DNA of 64,000 bases from Escherichia sp. ESNIH1 (GCA_002918705.1 PQKR01000006.1:1-64000); one strand, 5' to 3'; positions 32,916-44,156 are shown, numbered from the stretch's first letter. The notes: generated by a model from the letters alone, not told the origin. Numbers and translations are program-made.

Positions 32916-35588
32916 ATGAGCCACACTCTTTCAGAACAGTTTAGCCACACGGCGCCCTCCCTCCCCGGCCAGCCTGCTAACCCCTCCTCCTGGCCGCAGA
33001 GCAGCCTGAACTGCGCGGATATCAAGGCGCATATCGACACCTTCCAGCAGTGGCTGGGCCACGTCTTTGACCAGGGTCTCTCCGCCGAGCAGCTGATTGA
33101 AGCCCGGACCGAATTTATCGATCAGCTCCTGCAGCGCCTGTGGGTGGAGTATGGCTTCGCCGAGTACGGCGACGCGGCGCTGGTGGCGGTGGGCGGATAC
33201 GGCCGTGGCGAGCTGCACCCGCTCTCCGATGTCGATCTGCTGATCCTCAGCCGTAAAAAGCTCCCGGACGAACAGGCGCAGAAGATCGGTGAGCTGCTGA
33301 CTCTACTATGGGACGTGAAGCTGGAGGTGGGCCACAGCGTGCGCACCCTGGAAGAGTGCCTGCTGGAGGGGCTTGCCGATCTCACCGTGGCCACCAACCT
33401 GATTGAGTCCCGCCTGCTGATTGGCGACGTCGCCCTCTTCCTTGAGCTACAGAAGCACATCTTCAGCGACGGCTTCTGGCCTTCAGAGACCTTCTTTGCC
33501 GCCAAGGTCGCCGAGCAGACCGAGCGCCACCAGCGCTACCACGGCACCAGCTATAACCTCGAGCCGGATATTAAGAGCAGCCCCGGCGGCCTGCGGGATA
33601 TTCATACCCTTCAGTGGGTGGCGCGCCGCCACTTCGGGGCCACTTCCCTGAGCGAGATGGTAGGCTTCGGCTTCTTAACCCAGGCCGAGCGTAACGAGCT
33701 TAACGAGTGCCTGCACCTGCTGTGGCGCATTCGCTTCGCCCTCCACCTGGAGCTTAACCGCTACGACAACCGTCTGCTGTTTGACCGCCAGCTCAGCGTC
33801 GCCCAGCGGCTCAACTACGTTGGCGAGGGCAACGAACCGGTTGAGCAGATGATGAAGGACTTCTATCGCGTTACCCGTCGGGTATCCGAGCTGAACCAGA
33901 TGCTGCTGCAGCTCTTTGATGAGGCGATTCTGGCGCTGACCACCGACGAGAAGCCCCGCCCCATTGACGATGAGTTCCAGCTGCGCGGCACGCTGATCGA
34001 TCTGCGCGACGAGACGCTGTTCATCCGCGAGCCGCAGGCGATCCTGCGCATGTTCTATATGATGGTGCGTAACAGCAGCATCACCGGCATCTACTCCACT
34101 ACCCTGCGTCACCTGCGCCACGCCCGCCGCCATCTGACCCAGCCGCTGTGCTATATTCCCGAGGCGCGGACCCTGTTCCTCAGCATGCTGCGTCATCCCG
34201 GCGCGGTGAGCCGTGGCCTGCTGCCGATGCACCGCCACAGCGTGCTGTGGGCCTACATGCCCCAGTGGTCGCACATTGTCGGCCAGATGCAGTTCGACCT
34301 CTTCCACGCCTATACGGTAGATGAACACACTATTCGCGTCCTGCTCAAGCTGGAGAGCTTTGCCCAGGAGGAGACGCGGCAGAAGCATCCTCTCTGCGTC
34401 GATCTCTGGCCGCGCCTCAGCCACCCTGAACTGATCTTAATTGCTGCCCTGTTCCACGATATCGCCAAGGGACGCGGGGGCGATCACTCGGTGCTCGGCG
34501 CGCAGGACGTGCTGAAGTTTGCCGAGCTGCACGGCCTCAACTCGCGGGAGACACAGCTGGTGGCCTGGCTGGTGCGTCAGCATCTGCTGATGTCCGTCAC
34601 CGCCCAGCGCCGCGATATTCAGGATCCCGAGGTGATCAAGCAGTTTGCCGAAGAGGTGCAGACCGAAAATCGCCTGCGCTTCCTGGTCTGCCTGACGGTG
34701 GCGGATATCTGCGCTACTAACGAAACCCTGTGGAACAGCTGGAAGCAGAGCCTGCTGCGCGAGCTCTACTTTGCCACTGAAAAACAGCTGCGTCGGGGGG
34801 TGCAGAGCACGCCGGATATGCGCGAACGCGTGCGCCACCATCAGCTGCAGGCGCTGGCCCTGCTGCGGATGGACAACATCAACGAAGAGGCGCTGCACCA
34901 TATCTGGGCGCGCTGCCGGGCGAACTACTTTGTCCGCCACAGCCCAAACCAGCTGGCCTGGCACGCCCGCCACCTGCTGCGGCACGATCTCAGCCAGCCG
35001 ATGATCCTGCTTAGCCCGCAGGCGACGCGCGGCGGGACAGAGATCTTTATCTGGAGCCCTGACCGGCCCTACCTCTTTGCCGCCGTCTGCGCCGAGCTGG
35101 ACCGGCGTAATCTGAGCGTTCACGACGCGCAGATCTTTACCACCCGCGACGGCATGGCGATGGATACCTTTATCGTGCTGGAGCCGGACGGCAGCCCGCT
35201 CTCCCCGGATCGTCACGAAGCGATCCAGCAGGGGCTGATCCAGGCCATTACCCAGCGCAGCTGGCAGCCGCCGCAGCCGCGCCGCCAGCCGCCGAGGCTG
35301 CGCCACTTTACCGTCGATACCGAGGTCAACTTCCTGCCGACCCATACCGAAAGAAAGAGCTTTCTTGAGCTTATCGCCCTCGACCAACCCGGCCTGCTCG
35401 CCCGCGTCGGCCAGGTGTTTGCCGATCTTGGCATCTCGCTCCACGGGGCGAGAATTTCGACAATTGGTGAGCGAGTAGAAGATTTATTTATAATCGCTAC
35501 CGCCGACCGGCGTGGTCTTAATAATGTGCTGCAGAAGGAAGTGCAACAACGGTTGACAGAGGCCCTCAATCCAAACGATAAAGGGTAG
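32916..35588 (+). CDS. glnD: Bifunctional PII uridylyltransferase/uridylyl-removing enzyme
   Basis: Primary glutamine sensor of nitrogen regulation: it uridylylates PII (GlnB/GlnK) when glutamine is low and removes UMP when high. 890 residues from the ATG at 32916, as in E. coli. A TTG 21 bases upstream is in frame but not needed. Nucleotidyltransferase motif [17 protein letters not shown] near residue 95, HD hydrolase with [12 protein letters not shown] near 510, and two C-terminal ACT domains (about 705-780 and 815-890) that bind glutamine. Confidence 0.97.
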   Translation: MSHTLSEQFSHTAPSLPGQPANPSSWPQSSLNCADIKAHIDTFQQWLGHVFDQGLSAEQLIEARTEFIDQLLQRLWVEYGFAEYGDAALVAVGGYGRGELHPLSDVDLLILSRKKLPDEQAQKIGELLTLLWDVKLEVGHSVRTLEECLLEGLADLTVATNLIESRLLIGDVALFLELQKHIFSDGFWPSETFFAAKVAEQTERHQRYHGTSYNLEPDIKSSPGGLRDIHTLQWVARRHFGATSLSEMVGFGFLTQAERNELNECLHLLWRIRFALHLELNRYDNRLLFDRQLSVAQRLNYVGEGNEPVEQMMKDFYRVTRRVSELNQMLLQLFDEAILALTTDEKPRPIDDEFQLRGTLIDLRDETLFIREPQAILRMFYMMVRNSSITGIYSTTLRHLRHARRHLTQPLCYIPEARTLFLSMLRHPGAVSRGLLPMHRHSVLWAYMPQWSHIVGQMQFDLFHAYTVDEHTIRVLLKLESFAQEETRQKHPLCVDLWPRLSHPELILIAALFHDIAKGRGGDHSVLGAQDVLKFAELHGLNSRETQLVAWLVRQHLLMSVTAQRRDIQDPEVIKQFAEEVQTENRLRFLVCLTVADICATNETLWNSWKQSLLRELYFATEKQLRRGVQSTPDMRERVRHHQLQALALLRMDNINEEALHHIWARCRANYFVRHSPNQLAWHARHLLRHDLSQPMILLSPQATRGGTEIFIWSPDRPYLFAAVCAELDRRNLSVHDAQIFTTRDGMAMDTFIVLEPDGSPLSPDRHEAIQQGLIQAITQRSWQPPQPRRQPPRLRHFTVDTEVNFLPTHTERKSFLELIALDQPGLLARVGQVFADLGISLHGARISTIGERVEDLFIIATADRRGLNNVLQKEVQQRLTEALNPNDKG

Positions 35589-35618
35589 TGTGTTTATTTA
35601 TATGGAAAGAGTTTAACA

Positions 35619-36443
35619 ATGCAGCAGTTACAGAACGTTATTGAGTCCGCTTTTGAGCGTCGCGCCGAGATCACGCCGGCGAATGTGGATACCGTGACCC
35701 GTGAAGCGGTAAACCAGGTGATTTCCCTGCTGGACTCCGGCGCGCTGCGCGTCGCAGAGAAGATCGACGGCCAGTGGGTAACGCATCAGTGGCTGAAGAA
35801 GGCGGTGCTGCTCTCTTTCCGTATCAACGATAACCAGGTTATCGACGGAGCCGAAAGCCGCTACTTCGATAAAGTGCCGATGAAATTCGCCAACTACGAC
35901 GAAGCGCGCTTCCAGAAAGAGGGCTTCCGTGTGGTTCCTCCGGCAGCCGTGCGCCAGGGCGCGTTTATCGCCCGTAACACCGTACTGATGCCCTCCTACG
36001 TCAATATCGGTGCCTACGTTGACGAAGGCACAATGGTTGATACCTGGGCCACCGTTGGCTCCTGTGCGCAGATCGGTAAAAACGTTCACCTCTCCGGCGG
36101 CGTAGGCATCGGCGGCGTGCTTGAGCCGCTGCAGGCTAACCCAACCATCATCGAAGACAACTGCTTCATCGGTGCGCGCTCAGAGGTTGTTGAGGGCGTG
36201 ATCGTCGAAGAGGGTTCGGTGATCTCTATGGGCGTCTACATTGGCCAGAGCACCCGTATTTACGATCGTGAAACCGGTGAAGTGCACTATGGTCGCGTAC
36301 CGGCCGGCTCGGTGGTCGTCTCCGGCAACCTGCCGTCAAAAGATGGCAAATACAGCCTCTACTGCGCGGTTATCGTGAAAAAGGTCGATGCGAAGACGCG
36401 CGGCAAAGTTGGTATTAACGAACTGTTGCGTACCATCGACTAA
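35619..36443 (+). CDS. dapD: Tetrahydrodipicolinate N-succinyltransferase
   Basis: Succinyl-CoA-dependent acyltransferase of the diaminopimelate/lysine pathway. 274 residues, as in E. coli. N-terminal helical domain (about 1-100) followed by a left-handed beta-helix of hexapeptide repeats containing the [11 protein letters not shown] loop near residue 165. Thirty bases after glnD. In K-12 yaeI lies next on the downstream side; here only a terminator and short gap separate it from yaeH. Confidence 0.97.
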   Translation: MQQLQNVIESAFERRAEITPANVDTVTREAVNQVISLLDSGALRVAEKIDGQWVTHQWLKKAVLLSFRINDNQVIDGAESRYFDKVPMKFANYDEARFQKEGFRVVPPAAVRQGAFIARNTVLMPSYVNIGAYVDEGTMVDTWATVGSCAQIGKNVHLSGGVGIGGVLEPLQANPTIIEDNCFIGARSEVVEGVIVEEGSVISMGVYIGQSTRIYDRETGEVHYGRVPAGSVVVSGNLPSKDGKYSLYCAVIVKKVDAKTRGKVGINELLRTID

Positions 36444-36451
36444 TGCGCGAT

Positions 36452-36483
36452 AAAAAAAAGCGGGGGCTACCCCGCTTTTTTTA
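36452..36483. terminator. dapD terminator
   Basis: Stem GCGGGG/CCCCGC (36460-36475) flanked by eight A on the left and eight T on the right; can extend by A-T pairing and could work in both directions. Confidence 0.9.
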
Positions 36484-36554
36484 CATTTGCCGGTGGCTAA
36501 AATAGAATTTTTCGTTAATTATTCATAGGTTATGTTGAGCTTAAGGGTACCGCT

Positions 36555-36944
36555 ATGTACGATAATCTGAAAAGTTTAGGCATCACCAATCCGGATGAAA
36601 TCGATCGCTATAGCCTTCGCCAGGAGGCCAATAACGATATTCTGAAAATCTATTTTCATAAGGACAAGGGCGAGTTTTTTGCTAAAAGCGTGAAGTTCAA
36701 ATATCCACGCCAGCGTAAAACCGTGGTCGCCGACGGCGTAGGCCAGGGCTACAAAGAGGTGCAGGAGATCAGCCCGAACCTGCGGTATGTGATCGACGAG
36801 CTGGATCAGATCTGCCAGCGCGATCGCAGCGAGATCGACCTGAAACGGAAGATCCTTGATGACCTCCGCCACCTTGAGAGCGTGGTGACCAACAAGATCA
36901 ACGAGATCGAATCCGACCTTGAGAAGTTAACGCGTAATAAGTAA
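36555..36944 (+). CDS. yaeH: UPF0325 family protein YaeH
   Basis: 129 residues (128 in E. coli), a small charged protein with a predicted coiled coil in the C-terminal third (about 85-127: alternating acidic and basic residues with leucines). Function unknown. Own short upstream region after the dapD terminator, convergent with cdaR across a pair of REP elements. Confidence 0.92.
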   Translation: MYDNLKSLGITNPDEIDRYSLRQEANNDILKIYFHKDKGEFFAKSVKFKYPRQRKTVVADGVGQGYKEVQEISPNLRYVIDELDQICQRDRSEIDLKRKILDDLRHLESVVTNKINEIESDLEKLTRNK

Positions 36945-36951
36945 GTGCATT

Positions 36952-37026
36952 ACGCCTGATGGCGCTCCGCTTATCAGGCCTACAGAACCTCGCGTGTAGG
37001 CCCGGTAAGCGAAGCGCCACCGGGCA
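36952..37026. repeat. Inverted pair of REP elements between yaeH and cdaR
   Basis: One unit at about 36952-36983 (CGCCTGATGGCGC...CAGGCCTACA) and an opposite unit at 36995-37025 (TGTAGGCCCGGTAAGCG...CGCCACCGGGC). Together they form a BIME in the gap between two convergent genes. Confidence 0.85.
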
Positions 37027-37030
37027 AAAA

Positions 37031-38188
37031 TCATCTTTGTTCATCTAATTGCAGCGCCACATAGAGCAGCAGCCTGTCGTCGAAATTCCCTAAATCCAGC
37101 CCGGTGAGCTCCGAGATACGATTCAGACGGTACTCCAGCGTATTGCGGTGAATAAACAGCGCCTTTGAGGTGGCAAGCGGCTGCACGTTATGGCGGAACC
37201 ATGCCGCCAGCGTCCGTCTGAGCAGGCCGTTGTTGTCCATCGCCTTCAGTCGGGTGAGCGGACGGGCCAGCTCGTTGGCCTGCCAGCCGCCGCGCAGGCT
37301 ATCCAGCAGCACCGGCAGCATCAGATCCTGGTAGAAATAGCTCCGGCTCTCCGGCATACGCTGCTTGCCCACCATCATGGTGGTGCGCGCCGTGCGGTAA
37401 GAGCGGGCAATGCTCCCCGGCCCGGTAAAGTAGTTGCCCAGCGCGACGCGAAAGCGCAGCTGGCCGTTCTCTTTCATGCGGGCGATCAGCTGCTCAACCC
37501 GCTTGCGGTGATCCTCGGCATCCCAGCGCCCAAACGAGTTCAGGGCGGGCTTTAGCACCACCATCTCGGTGAGGGAGACGATGGCGATCAGGTTGTTACG
37601 CTCCGGCGTGGTCAGCGCATTTTGCAGCTGCTGTAGCTCGGCCATCGCGCTGTCGACCCCCAGCTGGCCGCTGTCGACCTCAACCACCGCGACCACGCGC
37701 GGCTGATTAAGGTCGATACCCAGACGCTGCGCCCACTCGGTCAGGGCGGGCGTGTGCTCCTCGGCCTGGATCAGGTTCATCACCAGCTCCTCGCGCAGGC
37801 GGCTATCCTGGGCCAGGAGATGCATCAGGCGGGACTGCTCCAGCATCATCTCGGCGGTCATGCAGACCAGCTCACCATACTTACGCAGGGTCTCCGGCTC
37901 ACCGGTCAGGCCAATAACCCCGACAATCTCCCCCTCCAGACGCAGCGGCAGGTTGATCCCCTGGCGCACGCCGTGCAGATGGCGGGCAACCGCGTCATCG
38001 ATATCTACCACGCGCCCCTGAGAGAGCACCAGCAGCGCGCCTTCGTGCAATTCCCCAATACGCTCTCGATCGCCGCTGCCAATAATGCGTCCGCGCGCAT
38101 CCATCACGTTGATGTTGGTATCGATAATGCGCATGGTACGCGCCACGATATCCTGCGCCATTTTGGTATCAAGATGCCAGCCAGCCAT
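37031..38188 (-). CDS. cdaR: Carbohydrate diacid regulator
   Basis: Transcription activator of the glucarate, galactarate and glycerate genes (garPLRK, garD, gudPXD in E. coli). 385 residues, as in E. coli. The N-terminal sugar-diacid recognition domain (about 1-140) and a middle GGDEF-like region are followed by a PucR-type helix-turn-helix at about 325-365 (FIHRNTLEYRLNRISELTG). The diacid operons it controls are not in this window. Confidence 0.95.
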   Translation of the reverse strand: MAGWHLDTKMAQDIVARTMRIIDTNINVMDARGRIIGSGDRERIGELHEGALLVLSQGRVVDIDDAVARHLHGVRQGINLPLRLEGEIVGVIGLTGEPETLRKYGELVCMTAEMMLEQSRLMHLLAQDSRLREELVMNLIQAEEHTPALTEWAQRLGIDLNQPRVVAVVEVDSGQLGVDSAMAELQQLQNALTTPERNNLIAIVSLTEMVVLKPALNSFGRWDAEDHRKRVEQLIARMKENGQLRFRVALGNYFTGPGSIARSYRTARTTMMVGKQRMPESRSYFYQDLMLPVLLDSLRGGWQANELARPLTRLKAMDNNGLLRRTLAAWFRHNVQPLATSKALFIHRNTLEYRLNRISELTGLDLGNFDDRLLLYVALQLDEQR

Positions 38189-38344
38189 GTAATCCCTCCC
38201 CTGAGCAGATCACAAGAATAAGGCAGTTGCCAGCGCGCTGCATTGTGCAAAAGCACAAAGCACCATGCGGAAGTGTGGAGTTGTGGAAAGCCTCACAGAT
38301 TCTGTGAAGAGACCCCTTCCCGGGCGGAGAAGGGGGTAATGCGG

Positions 38345-39775
38345 TTACTGCATCAGCAGATAGAGAGAGGTATCCCCACGCTGAATATTCAGCGCCAGCA
38401 CCGACGGCTTGCTGTCGAGAATTTTACGCAGTTCGGCAATGTTTTTCACCGGCTGCTGGTTGGCGCCAATGATCACATCGCCTTTTTTCAGGCCGATGCG
38501 GGCCGCCGGGCTATTCGCCTTCACGTTGCTGACGGTGACGCCCTGGTTGTTCCCCTTGTTGCTCATCTCCGCGCCTTCAATGCCGTTGAAGATGGTGCTG
38601 GAGTCAACCTGGTTCTGGCTGCTCTGCTGTAGCTCAAGGCTGACGGTAACCGGCTTGCCTTCGCGCAGCAGACCCAGAGAGACCTTGCTGCCGATCGGCA
38701 TCGAGCCGACTTCCGCGCGCAGCGCCGCGAAGCTGCTAATGGGCTTCCCGTTCAGGGAGGTGATCACATCCCCTGCCTTGATGCCGGCTTTCGCGGCCGA
38801 CGAGTTCGGCATGACCTGGCTAACAAAAGCCCCGCGCTGAGCGTCAACCTTCATCGCCTTCGCCAGCTCAGAGTTCAGCTCGGTACCGAGAATACCCAGC
38901 TCGCCACGGCGCACCTGACCATACTGCACCATCTGCGCGGTAAGGTTTTTCACCATGTTGCTCGGGATAGCAAAGCCGATACCAATGTTACCGCCATCCG
39001 GGGCGAGGATCGCGGTGTTGATACCGATCAGCTCACCGTTGAGGTTCACCAGCGCACCGCCGGAGTTACCGCGGTTGATCGCCGCATCGGTCTGGATAAA
39101 GTTTTCGTAGTTCTCGGCGTTCAGGCCGCTGCGGCCCAGCGCCGAGACGATACCCGAGGTCACCGTCTCACCGAGGCCAAACGGGTTGCCGATCGCCACC
39201 GTGTAGTCACCCACGCGCAGGGCGTCGGAGTCAGCCAGTTTAATGGCGGTCAGGTTTTTCGGATCCTGGATCTGGATCAGGGCCAGATCGGAGCGCGGAT
39301 CTTTACCTACCACCTTGGCGTCAAACTTACGTCCGTCGCCCAGCTGGACCTTAATGGTGCTGGCGTTATCGACCACGTGGTTGTTAGTCACAACATAGCC
39401 TTTTGCCGCATCAATAATCACGCCGGAGCCCAGCGCCATAAATTTCTGCTGCTGTCCACCATCGTCAGCGCCATCCTGTCCGCCCTGGCAGAAGGGCGAG
39501 CTCTGGAACGGAGAGCCGTCCTGGCAGAACGGCGAGTTTTCACCAAAAAACTGCTGGAAGTTACGCCCCATGCGCGGGGTATTTACCGTCGTGCTGCCTT
39601 CAACGTTGATGCTCACTACTGAGGGCATCACCTTTTCAAGCATCGGTGCCAGGCTTGGCATCTGCTGTGATGGAGGGGTCGCTGAGGCGGTCTCGGCCGC
39701 TGATACGGACAGCGGGGACAGGGCCAAACCTAAACTCAGAGCCAGGGCACTCATTGCTAACGTGGTTTTTTTCAT
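38345..39775 (-). CDS. degP: Periplasmic serine protease/chaperone DegP
   Basis: Heat-shock HtrA protease that degrades or refolds damaged envelope proteins in cage-like oligomers. 476 residues (474 in E. coli). Signal peptide about 26 residues (VSAAETA), LA loop with Q-rich stretch and the disulphide cysteines (SPFCQ, SPFCQ), catalytic His in TNNHVVD near 131, Asp in DPRSDLALI near 161, Ser in GNSGGAL near 236 (numbering with signal peptide), then PDZ1 and PDZ2 (about 280-375 and 390-476). Preceded by a sigmaE promoter. Confidence 0.97.
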   Translation of the reverse strand: MKKTTLAMSALALSLGLALSPLSVSAAETASATPPSQQMPSLAPMLEKVMPSVVSINVEGSTTVNTPRMGRNFQQFFGENSPFCQDGSPFQSSPFCQGGQDGADDGGQQQKFMALGSGVIIDAAKGYVVTNNHVVDNASTIKVQLGDGRKFDAKVVGKDPRSDLALIQIQDPKNLTAIKLADSDALRVGDYTVAIGNPFGLGETVTSGIVSALGRSGLNAENYENFIQTDAAINRGNSGGALVNLNGELIGINTAILAPDGGNIGIGFAIPSNMVKNLTAQMVQYGQVRRGELGILGTELNSELAKAMKVDAQRGAFVSQVMPNSSAAKAGIKAGDVITSLNGKPISSFAALRAEVGSMPIGSKVSLGLLREGKPVTVSLELQQSSQNQVDSSTIFNGIEGAEMSNKGNNQGVTVSNVKANSPAARIGLKKGDVIIGANQQPVKNIAELRKILDSKPSVLALNIQRGDTSLYLLMQ

Positions 39776-39826
39776 GTCGCTTAATCTCTATTTACTGATA
39801 ACGCAAAACAGCGGTGTAAGTATCGG

Positions 39827-39899
39827 TAAGAGTCAATTTATAGCGCGAAGTTCCTGTATAACGTGTTGTTAAAAGTAAAAATTTATTGAGCATCTTTAC
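39827..39899 (-). promoter_or_regulatory. degP sigmaE promoter and upstream CpxR-like half-site
   Basis: On the minus strand a -35 GGAACTT (39848-39854) and a -10 TCTTA (39827-39831) lie 16 bp apart, close to the sigmaE consensus (GGAACTT-N16-TCTGA). A GTAAA at 39895-39899 further upstream resembles a CpxR half-site, which E. coli degP also has. So control by both envelope responses is inferred. Confidence 0.75.
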
Positions 39900-39912
39900 A
39901 ATCGATTAGATA

Positions 39913-41427
39913 TTATTCAACCGCCATCAGCCGCCGGTACTCGTCCCAGGCGTAGAGATCGGTCATCCCGCTGATATAGTCCTGAATCAGGCGGCAGCGG
40001 TAATAATATTCCAGAACCGGAAAATCAGTTTCATCACGCGATAACTTACCCACCGCCTCAACGTAGGCCAGACGATGGCGTCCCGAGAGCTTGTGAAACA
40101 GGCGAGTTTCAATTGGGAAACGCTTCACCCGCTCTTTTTCCGCCAGCTCGGTAAAGTCTGCCAGCGTCATCTGTAATAGCGGGCGATAAATATCCAGCAG
40201 CCCGCTGATCACACGATAACCTTGCAGCTCCAGCTGCTCTACATCGGGGTGGCAGAAGACGTTTTCAACCGCCACGCTCTTATACAATTCAAGCAGTTGG
40301 CTGTAGCCGCTGTCATCCTCCAGCAGGGCATGATTAAATTCGCCAGAGAAGATCTGCGGTAAATTATCGATAAAGCGCTGGGCGGCATAGGGCACCAGCT
40401 TATTTAAGGTATTGACCCGCAGATACATAAAGAACTGATCTTCCGCGCTGCGGCTGAGGGAATTCGCGCGTGATTTATCCCAGGCATTTTCTACTACCTG
40501 CGAAAATAGCGATCCTTTCTCATGCGGCCCCCAGGCGTTATAGAGATGCTGGTAGAGCTGTTCCACGGTAAATATGTTTTTTTCTACCGCGTCTTCCAGA
40601 TCGGCCACGCAGTAGGAGATATCATCTGCCGCCTCCATCACCCACGTCAGCGGGAACCGGCTCCAGGTATCCAGATCCAGCTCTTTACGCAGCCGCGCCA
40701 CATACTCCTCTTCGGAGAAGTAGTAGCCAGGCTTCTTCATTAAATAGCTGTGGCTGGCGGGCGGCTCGCCCCGCCACCAGGCCGGACGGGTATATTTCAG
40801 GATGCAACCTACCTGGGCCCAGGTAAGGTTCATACGCATCAGGGAGTGTACCAGGCGGATCCCCTGGGCGTTGCCCTCAAAGTGGCAGAGATCCTGACGC
40901 ACCTTGCGCCGCAGCTCGTTGGCTGCCTCCTCACCGTCGCGCAGGCGTAGGGAGACGACCTCGCAGCGATCGCTGGTCAGCGGCTGGCTGGCAGCATCCT
41001 GCGGGTGCAGGCGCTGGCGAAACCAGTCGTTGATTGCCGCCTCGCCAAAGTGGCCGAACGGCGGATTGCCGATGTCGTGCATCAGACAGGCCATCTCAAC
41101 GATGCTCTCAAAGGGGCCGGTCAGCTCATCCAGCCCGTAGCGCTCCAGCAGGCGCATCTCCTTCAGGCGGCTAAGGATCTCCTTGGCAATGTAGCGCCCC
41201 ACCTGCTGCACCTCCAGCGAATGGGTCAGCCGGGTACGCACCGCCGCGTTGCGCTCCAGCGGGAAAACCTGGGTCTTTTGCTGCAGGCGGCGAATGGCCG
41301 CCGAGTTAACGATCCGGCCGCGATCGCTCTCGAAGATGCGTAACACTTCGCGCTCGGTTTTCACGCCCTGGGGTGAACGGTAGCGGCGATGCCAGTTTAT
41401 CTTATTGCGGAAATCGATCTGTGCCAT
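39913..41427 (-). CDS. dgt: Deoxyguanosinetriphosphate triphosphohydrolase
   Basis: HD-domain enzyme that converts dGTP to deoxyguanosine and tripolyphosphate, affecting dNTP balance and mutation rate. 504 residues (505 in E. coli). Metal motif with H...HD ([10 protein letters not shown], and [15 protein letters not shown] near 115-129) and a downstream Asp (DDISY near 268) present. Divergent from mtnN. Confidence 0.96.
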   Translation of the reverse strand: MAQIDFRNKINWHRRYRSPQGVKTEREVLRIFESDRGRIVNSAAIRRLQQKTQVFPLERNAAVRTRLTHSLEVQQVGRYIAKEILSRLKEMRLLERYGLDELTGPFESIVEMACLMHDIGNPPFGHFGEAAINDWFRQRLHPQDAASQPLTSDRCEVVSLRLRDGEEAANELRRKVRQDLCHFEGNAQGIRLVHSLMRMNLTWAQVGCILKYTRPAWWRGEPPASHSYLMKKPGYYFSEEEYVARLRKELDLDTWSRFPLTWVMEAADDISYCVADLEDAVEKNIFTVEQLYQHLYNAWGPHEKGSLFSQVVENAWDKSRANSLSRSAEDQFFMYLRVNTLNKLVPYAAQRFIDNLPQIFSGEFNHALLEDDSGYSQLLELYKSVAVENVFCHPDVEQLELQGYRVISGLLDIYRPLLQMTLADFTELAEKERVKRFPIETRLFHKLSGRHRLAYVEAVGKLSRDETDFPVLEYYYRCRLIQDYISGMTDLYAWDEYRRLMAVE

Positions 41428-41509
41428 ATCCTCTCCCCCTGAGCAATGCGCTTCCCCTTAAGCGCATGATAGACTATGCCCTCAAATCTGGCTTATCGCG
41501 AGTAAATCT

Positions 41510-42208
41510 ATGAAAATCGGCATCATTGGTGCAATGGAAGAAGAGGTTGCGCTCCTGCGCGACAAAATCGAAAACCGTCAGACCCACAGCGTGGGCGGCA
41601 GCGAAATTTACACTGGCCAGCTGCATGGCGTTGACGTTGCGCTGCTGAAATCGGGCATCGGTAAAGTGGCGGCGGCGATGGGCGCGGCCCTGCTGCTGGA
41701 GCGCTGCCAGCCAGATGCCATCATCAACACCGGCTCCGCCGGCGGCCTGGCCCCAACCCTGAACGTGGGCGACATCGTGGTCTCCGACGAAGCGCGCTAC
41801 CACGATGCCGACGTAACGGCGTTTGGCTACGAATATGGCCAGCTGCCGGGCTGCCCGGCGGGCTTCAAGGCCGATGAGAAACTGATTGCCGCTGCCAAAG
41901 CCTGCATCGCTGAGCACAACCTCAACGCCGCCAGCGGACTGATCGTCAGCGGCGACGCCTTTATCAACGGCGCTGCCGGTCTGGAAAAGATCCGCAGCCA
42001 CTTCCCACAGGCCGTGGCCGTGGAGATGGAAGCGACCGCTATCGCTCACGTCTGCCATAGCTTCGGCGTGCCCTTCGTGGTGGTTCGCGCTATCTCCGAC
42101 GTGGCCGACCGCGAATCGCATCTGAGCTTCGACGAGTTCCTGACGGTGGCGGCGAAGCAGTCCAGCCTGATGGTTGAAACCCTGGTGCAGAAGCTGGCGC
42201 GTGGCTAA
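41510..42208 (+). CDS. mtnN: 5'-methylthioadenosine/S-adenosylhomocysteine nucleosidase
   Basis: Cleaves MTA, SAH and 5'-deoxyadenosine to adenine; also called Pfs, a step toward AI-2. 232 residues, as in E. coli. Glu in IGAMEEEV (near 12), Glu in GVEMEATA-type loop (here AVEMEATA, near 174) and Asp in AISDVAD (near 197) are intact. The stop codon overlaps the btuF GTG start, so the two are coupled. Confidence 0.97.
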   Translation: MKIGIIGAMEEEVALLRDKIENRQTHSVGGSEIYTGQLHGVDVALLKSGIGKVAAAMGAALLLERCQPDAIINTGSAGGLAPTLNVGDIVVSDEARYHDADVTAFGYEYGQLPGCPAGFKADEKLIAAAKACIAEHNLNAASGLIVSGDAFINGAAGLEKIRSHFPQAVAVEMEATAIAHVCHSFGVPFVVVRAISDVADRESHLSFDEFLTVAAKQSSLMVETLVQKLARG

Positions 42209-43001
42209 TCGCTGCGTTAGGGCGCTGGTCGCCCTCTTGCTGCTGGCGGCGGGGTCGGCGCTGGCCGCCCCCCGGGTGGTCACCCTCTCCCCTGCCAACA
42301 CCGAGCTTGCCTTCGCGGCAGGGATCGTGCCGGTCGGGGTGAGCAGCTTTTCCAACTATCCACCTGCTGCGGAGAAGATCGAGCAGGTGGCCAGCTGGCA
42401 GGGGATCAATCTTGAGCGCATCGTCGCGCTCAAGCCGGATCTGGTGCTCGCCTGGCGCGGCGGCAACGCCGAGCGGCAGGTTAACCAGCTGGCAGGTCTT
42501 GGCATCAAGGTGCTGTGGATCGACACGCAGACCGTGGAGCAGATCGCGACGGCGCTGCGCCAGCTGGCTCCCTACAGCCCTGCTCCTGAAGAGGCTAACC
42601 ATGCTGCCGACGCGCTGCTGGCCGACTACGCCGAGCTAAAGGCCCGCTATGCCCGCGCCACGCCCAGGCGAGTGTTTATGCAGTTTGGCGGCACCCCGCT
42701 CTTTACCAGCGCCAAAGGCTCAATTCAGAACGAAGTGCTGGAGCTGTGCGGCGGCGAAAATATCTTTGCCGCCAGCCCGGTGCCCTGGCCGCAGGTCAGC
42801 CGTGAACAGGTGCTGTCCCGCCATCCCGAGGCGATTGTTTTTGCAGGAAATGCTGCTCAGACCGCGGAAGTTGCGCAATTCTGGGATAAACAGCTCAAAA
42901 TTCCGCTTATCTCCCTCAACAGCGACTGGTTTGAACGCGCAAGCCCGCGTATTATCCTCGCCGCAAAACAACTCTGTACCGCGCTGGCGGCGGTAAAATA
43001 A
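42201..43001 (+). CDS. btuF: Vitamin B12-binding periplasmic protein
   Basis: Delivers cobalamin to the BtuCD transporter. 266 residues from a GTG at 42201, matching E. coli length and N terminus; a start nine codons upstream inside mtnN is not supported. Signal peptide of about 22 residues ([13 protein letters not shown]), then a two-lobe class III binding protein with one connecting helix. btuCD are not in the window. Overlaps mtnN by eight bases. Confidence 0.95.
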   Translation: MANRCVRALVALLLLAAGSALAAPRVVTLSPANTELAFAAGIVPVGVSSFSNYPPAAEKIEQVASWQGINLERIVALKPDLVLAWRGGNAERQVNQLAGLGIKVLWIDTQTVEQIATALRQLAPYSPAPEEANHAADALLADYAELKARYARATPRRVFMQFGGTPLFTSAKGSIQNEVLELCGGENIFAASPVPWPQVSREQVLSRHPEAIVFAGNAAQTAEVAQFWDKQLKIPLISLNSDWFERASPRIILAAKQLCTALAAVK

Positions 43002-43014
43002 TCGAGGATAAGCG

Positions 43015-43638
43015 ATGCTCGTCTACTGGCTGGATATCATCGGCACGGCCGTGTTCGCCATCTCTGGCGTTCTGCTGGCTGGAAAGCTGCGTATGGATCC
43101 CTTCGGCGTGCTGGTGTTAGGCGTGGTTACCGCTATCGGCGGCGGCACAATCCGCGACATGGCTCTCGCTCATGGCCCGGTGTTCTGGGTCAAAGATCCC
43201 ACCGACCTGGTGGTGGCGATGGTCACCTGCCTGCTCACTATTTTGCTGGTGCGCCAGCCGCGCAGGCTACCGAAGTGGGTGCTGCCGGTGCTGGACGCCG
43301 TCGGGCTGGCGGTGTTTGTCGGCATCGGCGTGAATAAGGCTTTTCTGGCAGAGACCGGGCCGATGGTGGCGATCTGCATGGGCGTGCTGACCGGCGTCGG
43401 CGGGGGGATTATTCGTGACGTGCTGGCGCGGGAGATACCGATGATCCTGCGCACTGAAATCTACGCCACCGCCTGCATTATCGGCGGCATCGTCCACGCG
43501 ACGGCGTTCTATACCTTTGCCGTCCCGCTGGAGAGCGCCAGTATGCTGGGGATGGTGGTCACGCTGGTGATTCGCCTGGCGGCGATCCGCTGGCACCTGA
43601 AGCTGCCTACCTTTGCGCTGGATGAGCCGGGACGGTAG
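43015..43638 (+). CDS. yadS: TRIC-family membrane protein YadS (UPF0126)
   Basis: 207 residues, about seven membrane segments in two repeats of three with GGGTIRDM and GGGIIRDV motifs (near residues 42 and 128), the marker of bacterial trimeric intracellular cation channel homologs. Physiological ion and role are unknown; some relatives are linked to glycine uptake. Thirteen bases after btuF, so probably the last gene of mtnN-btuF-yadS. Confidence 0.92.
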   Translation: MLVYWLDIIGTAVFAISGVLLAGKLRMDPFGVLVLGVVTAIGGGTIRDMALAHGPVFWVKDPTDLVVAMVTCLLTILLVRQPRRLPKWVLPVLDAVGLAVFVGIGVNKAFLAETGPMVAICMGVLTGVGGGIIRDVLAREIPMILRTEIYATACIIGGIVHATAFYTFAVPLESASMLGMVVTLVIRLAAIRWHLKLPTFALDEPGR

Positions 43639-43645
43639 AGGTGTT

Positions 43646-43728
43646 TTGCCCGGTGCCGCTGCGCTTACCGGGCCTACAATAGGCACGGTGTGATTTGTAG
43701 GCCCGGTAAGCGCAGCGCCACCGGGCGT
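43646..43728. repeat. Inverted pair of REP elements between yadS and erpA
   Basis: GCCCGGTGCCGCTGCGCTTACCGGGCCTACA (43648-43678) and the opposite TGTAGGCCCGGTAAGCGCAGCGCCACCGGGC (43696-43726) share near-identical cores, in the gap between two convergent genes. Confidence 0.88.
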
Positions 43729-43755
43729 TATTGCGTTGATCCGACGAAACGTGGT

Positions 43756-44100
43756 TTAAATGCTGAACGAGGAGCCACACCCGCAGGTGCTTTTGGCGTT
43801 CGGGTTGGTGACCACAAAGCGGGAACCTTCCAGCCCTTCGGTGTAGTCCACCGCGCCGCCGACCAGGTACTGCAGGCTCATCGGATCCACAACCAGACCT
43901 ACGCCCTGCTTCTCAATGGTCATATCGCCATCGTTGATCTGATCGTCAAAGGTAAAACCGTACTGGAAGCCGCTGCAACCGCCGCCGGTAATGTAGACGC
44001 GCAGTTTCAGGTTCGGATTATCTTCATCCGCGATCAGGCTTTTTACTTTAATTGCTGCTGCTTCAGTAAATTGCAGAGGCAGCGCTACGTCATCACTCAT
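43756..44100 (-). CDS. erpA: Iron-sulfur cluster insertion protein ErpA
   Basis: A-type carrier that passes Fe-S clusters to targets such as IspG/IspH; essential in E. coli under respiration. 114 residues. The three cluster ligands are present: Cys in GGGCSGFQY (near 42) and the C-terminal CGCG pair (near 106 and 108). Confidence 0.96.
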   Translation of the reverse strand: MSDDVALPLQFTEAAAIKVKSLIADEDNPNLKLRVYITGGGCSGFQYGFTFDDQINDGDMTIEKQGVGLVVDPMSLQYLVGGAVDYTEGLEGSRFVVTNPNAKSTCGCGSSFSI

Positions 44101-44156
44101 TTTAAACTCCCATTGATACGGCGATGCGGGCGTTAACCCGCCCGATCTTTATGAAT

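Noticed and set aside
38189-38344. Possible gene or RNA in the cdaR-degP gap
   Set aside because: Only an imperfect GC hairpin (about 38311-38338) after degP is seen; no reading frame or clear promoter.
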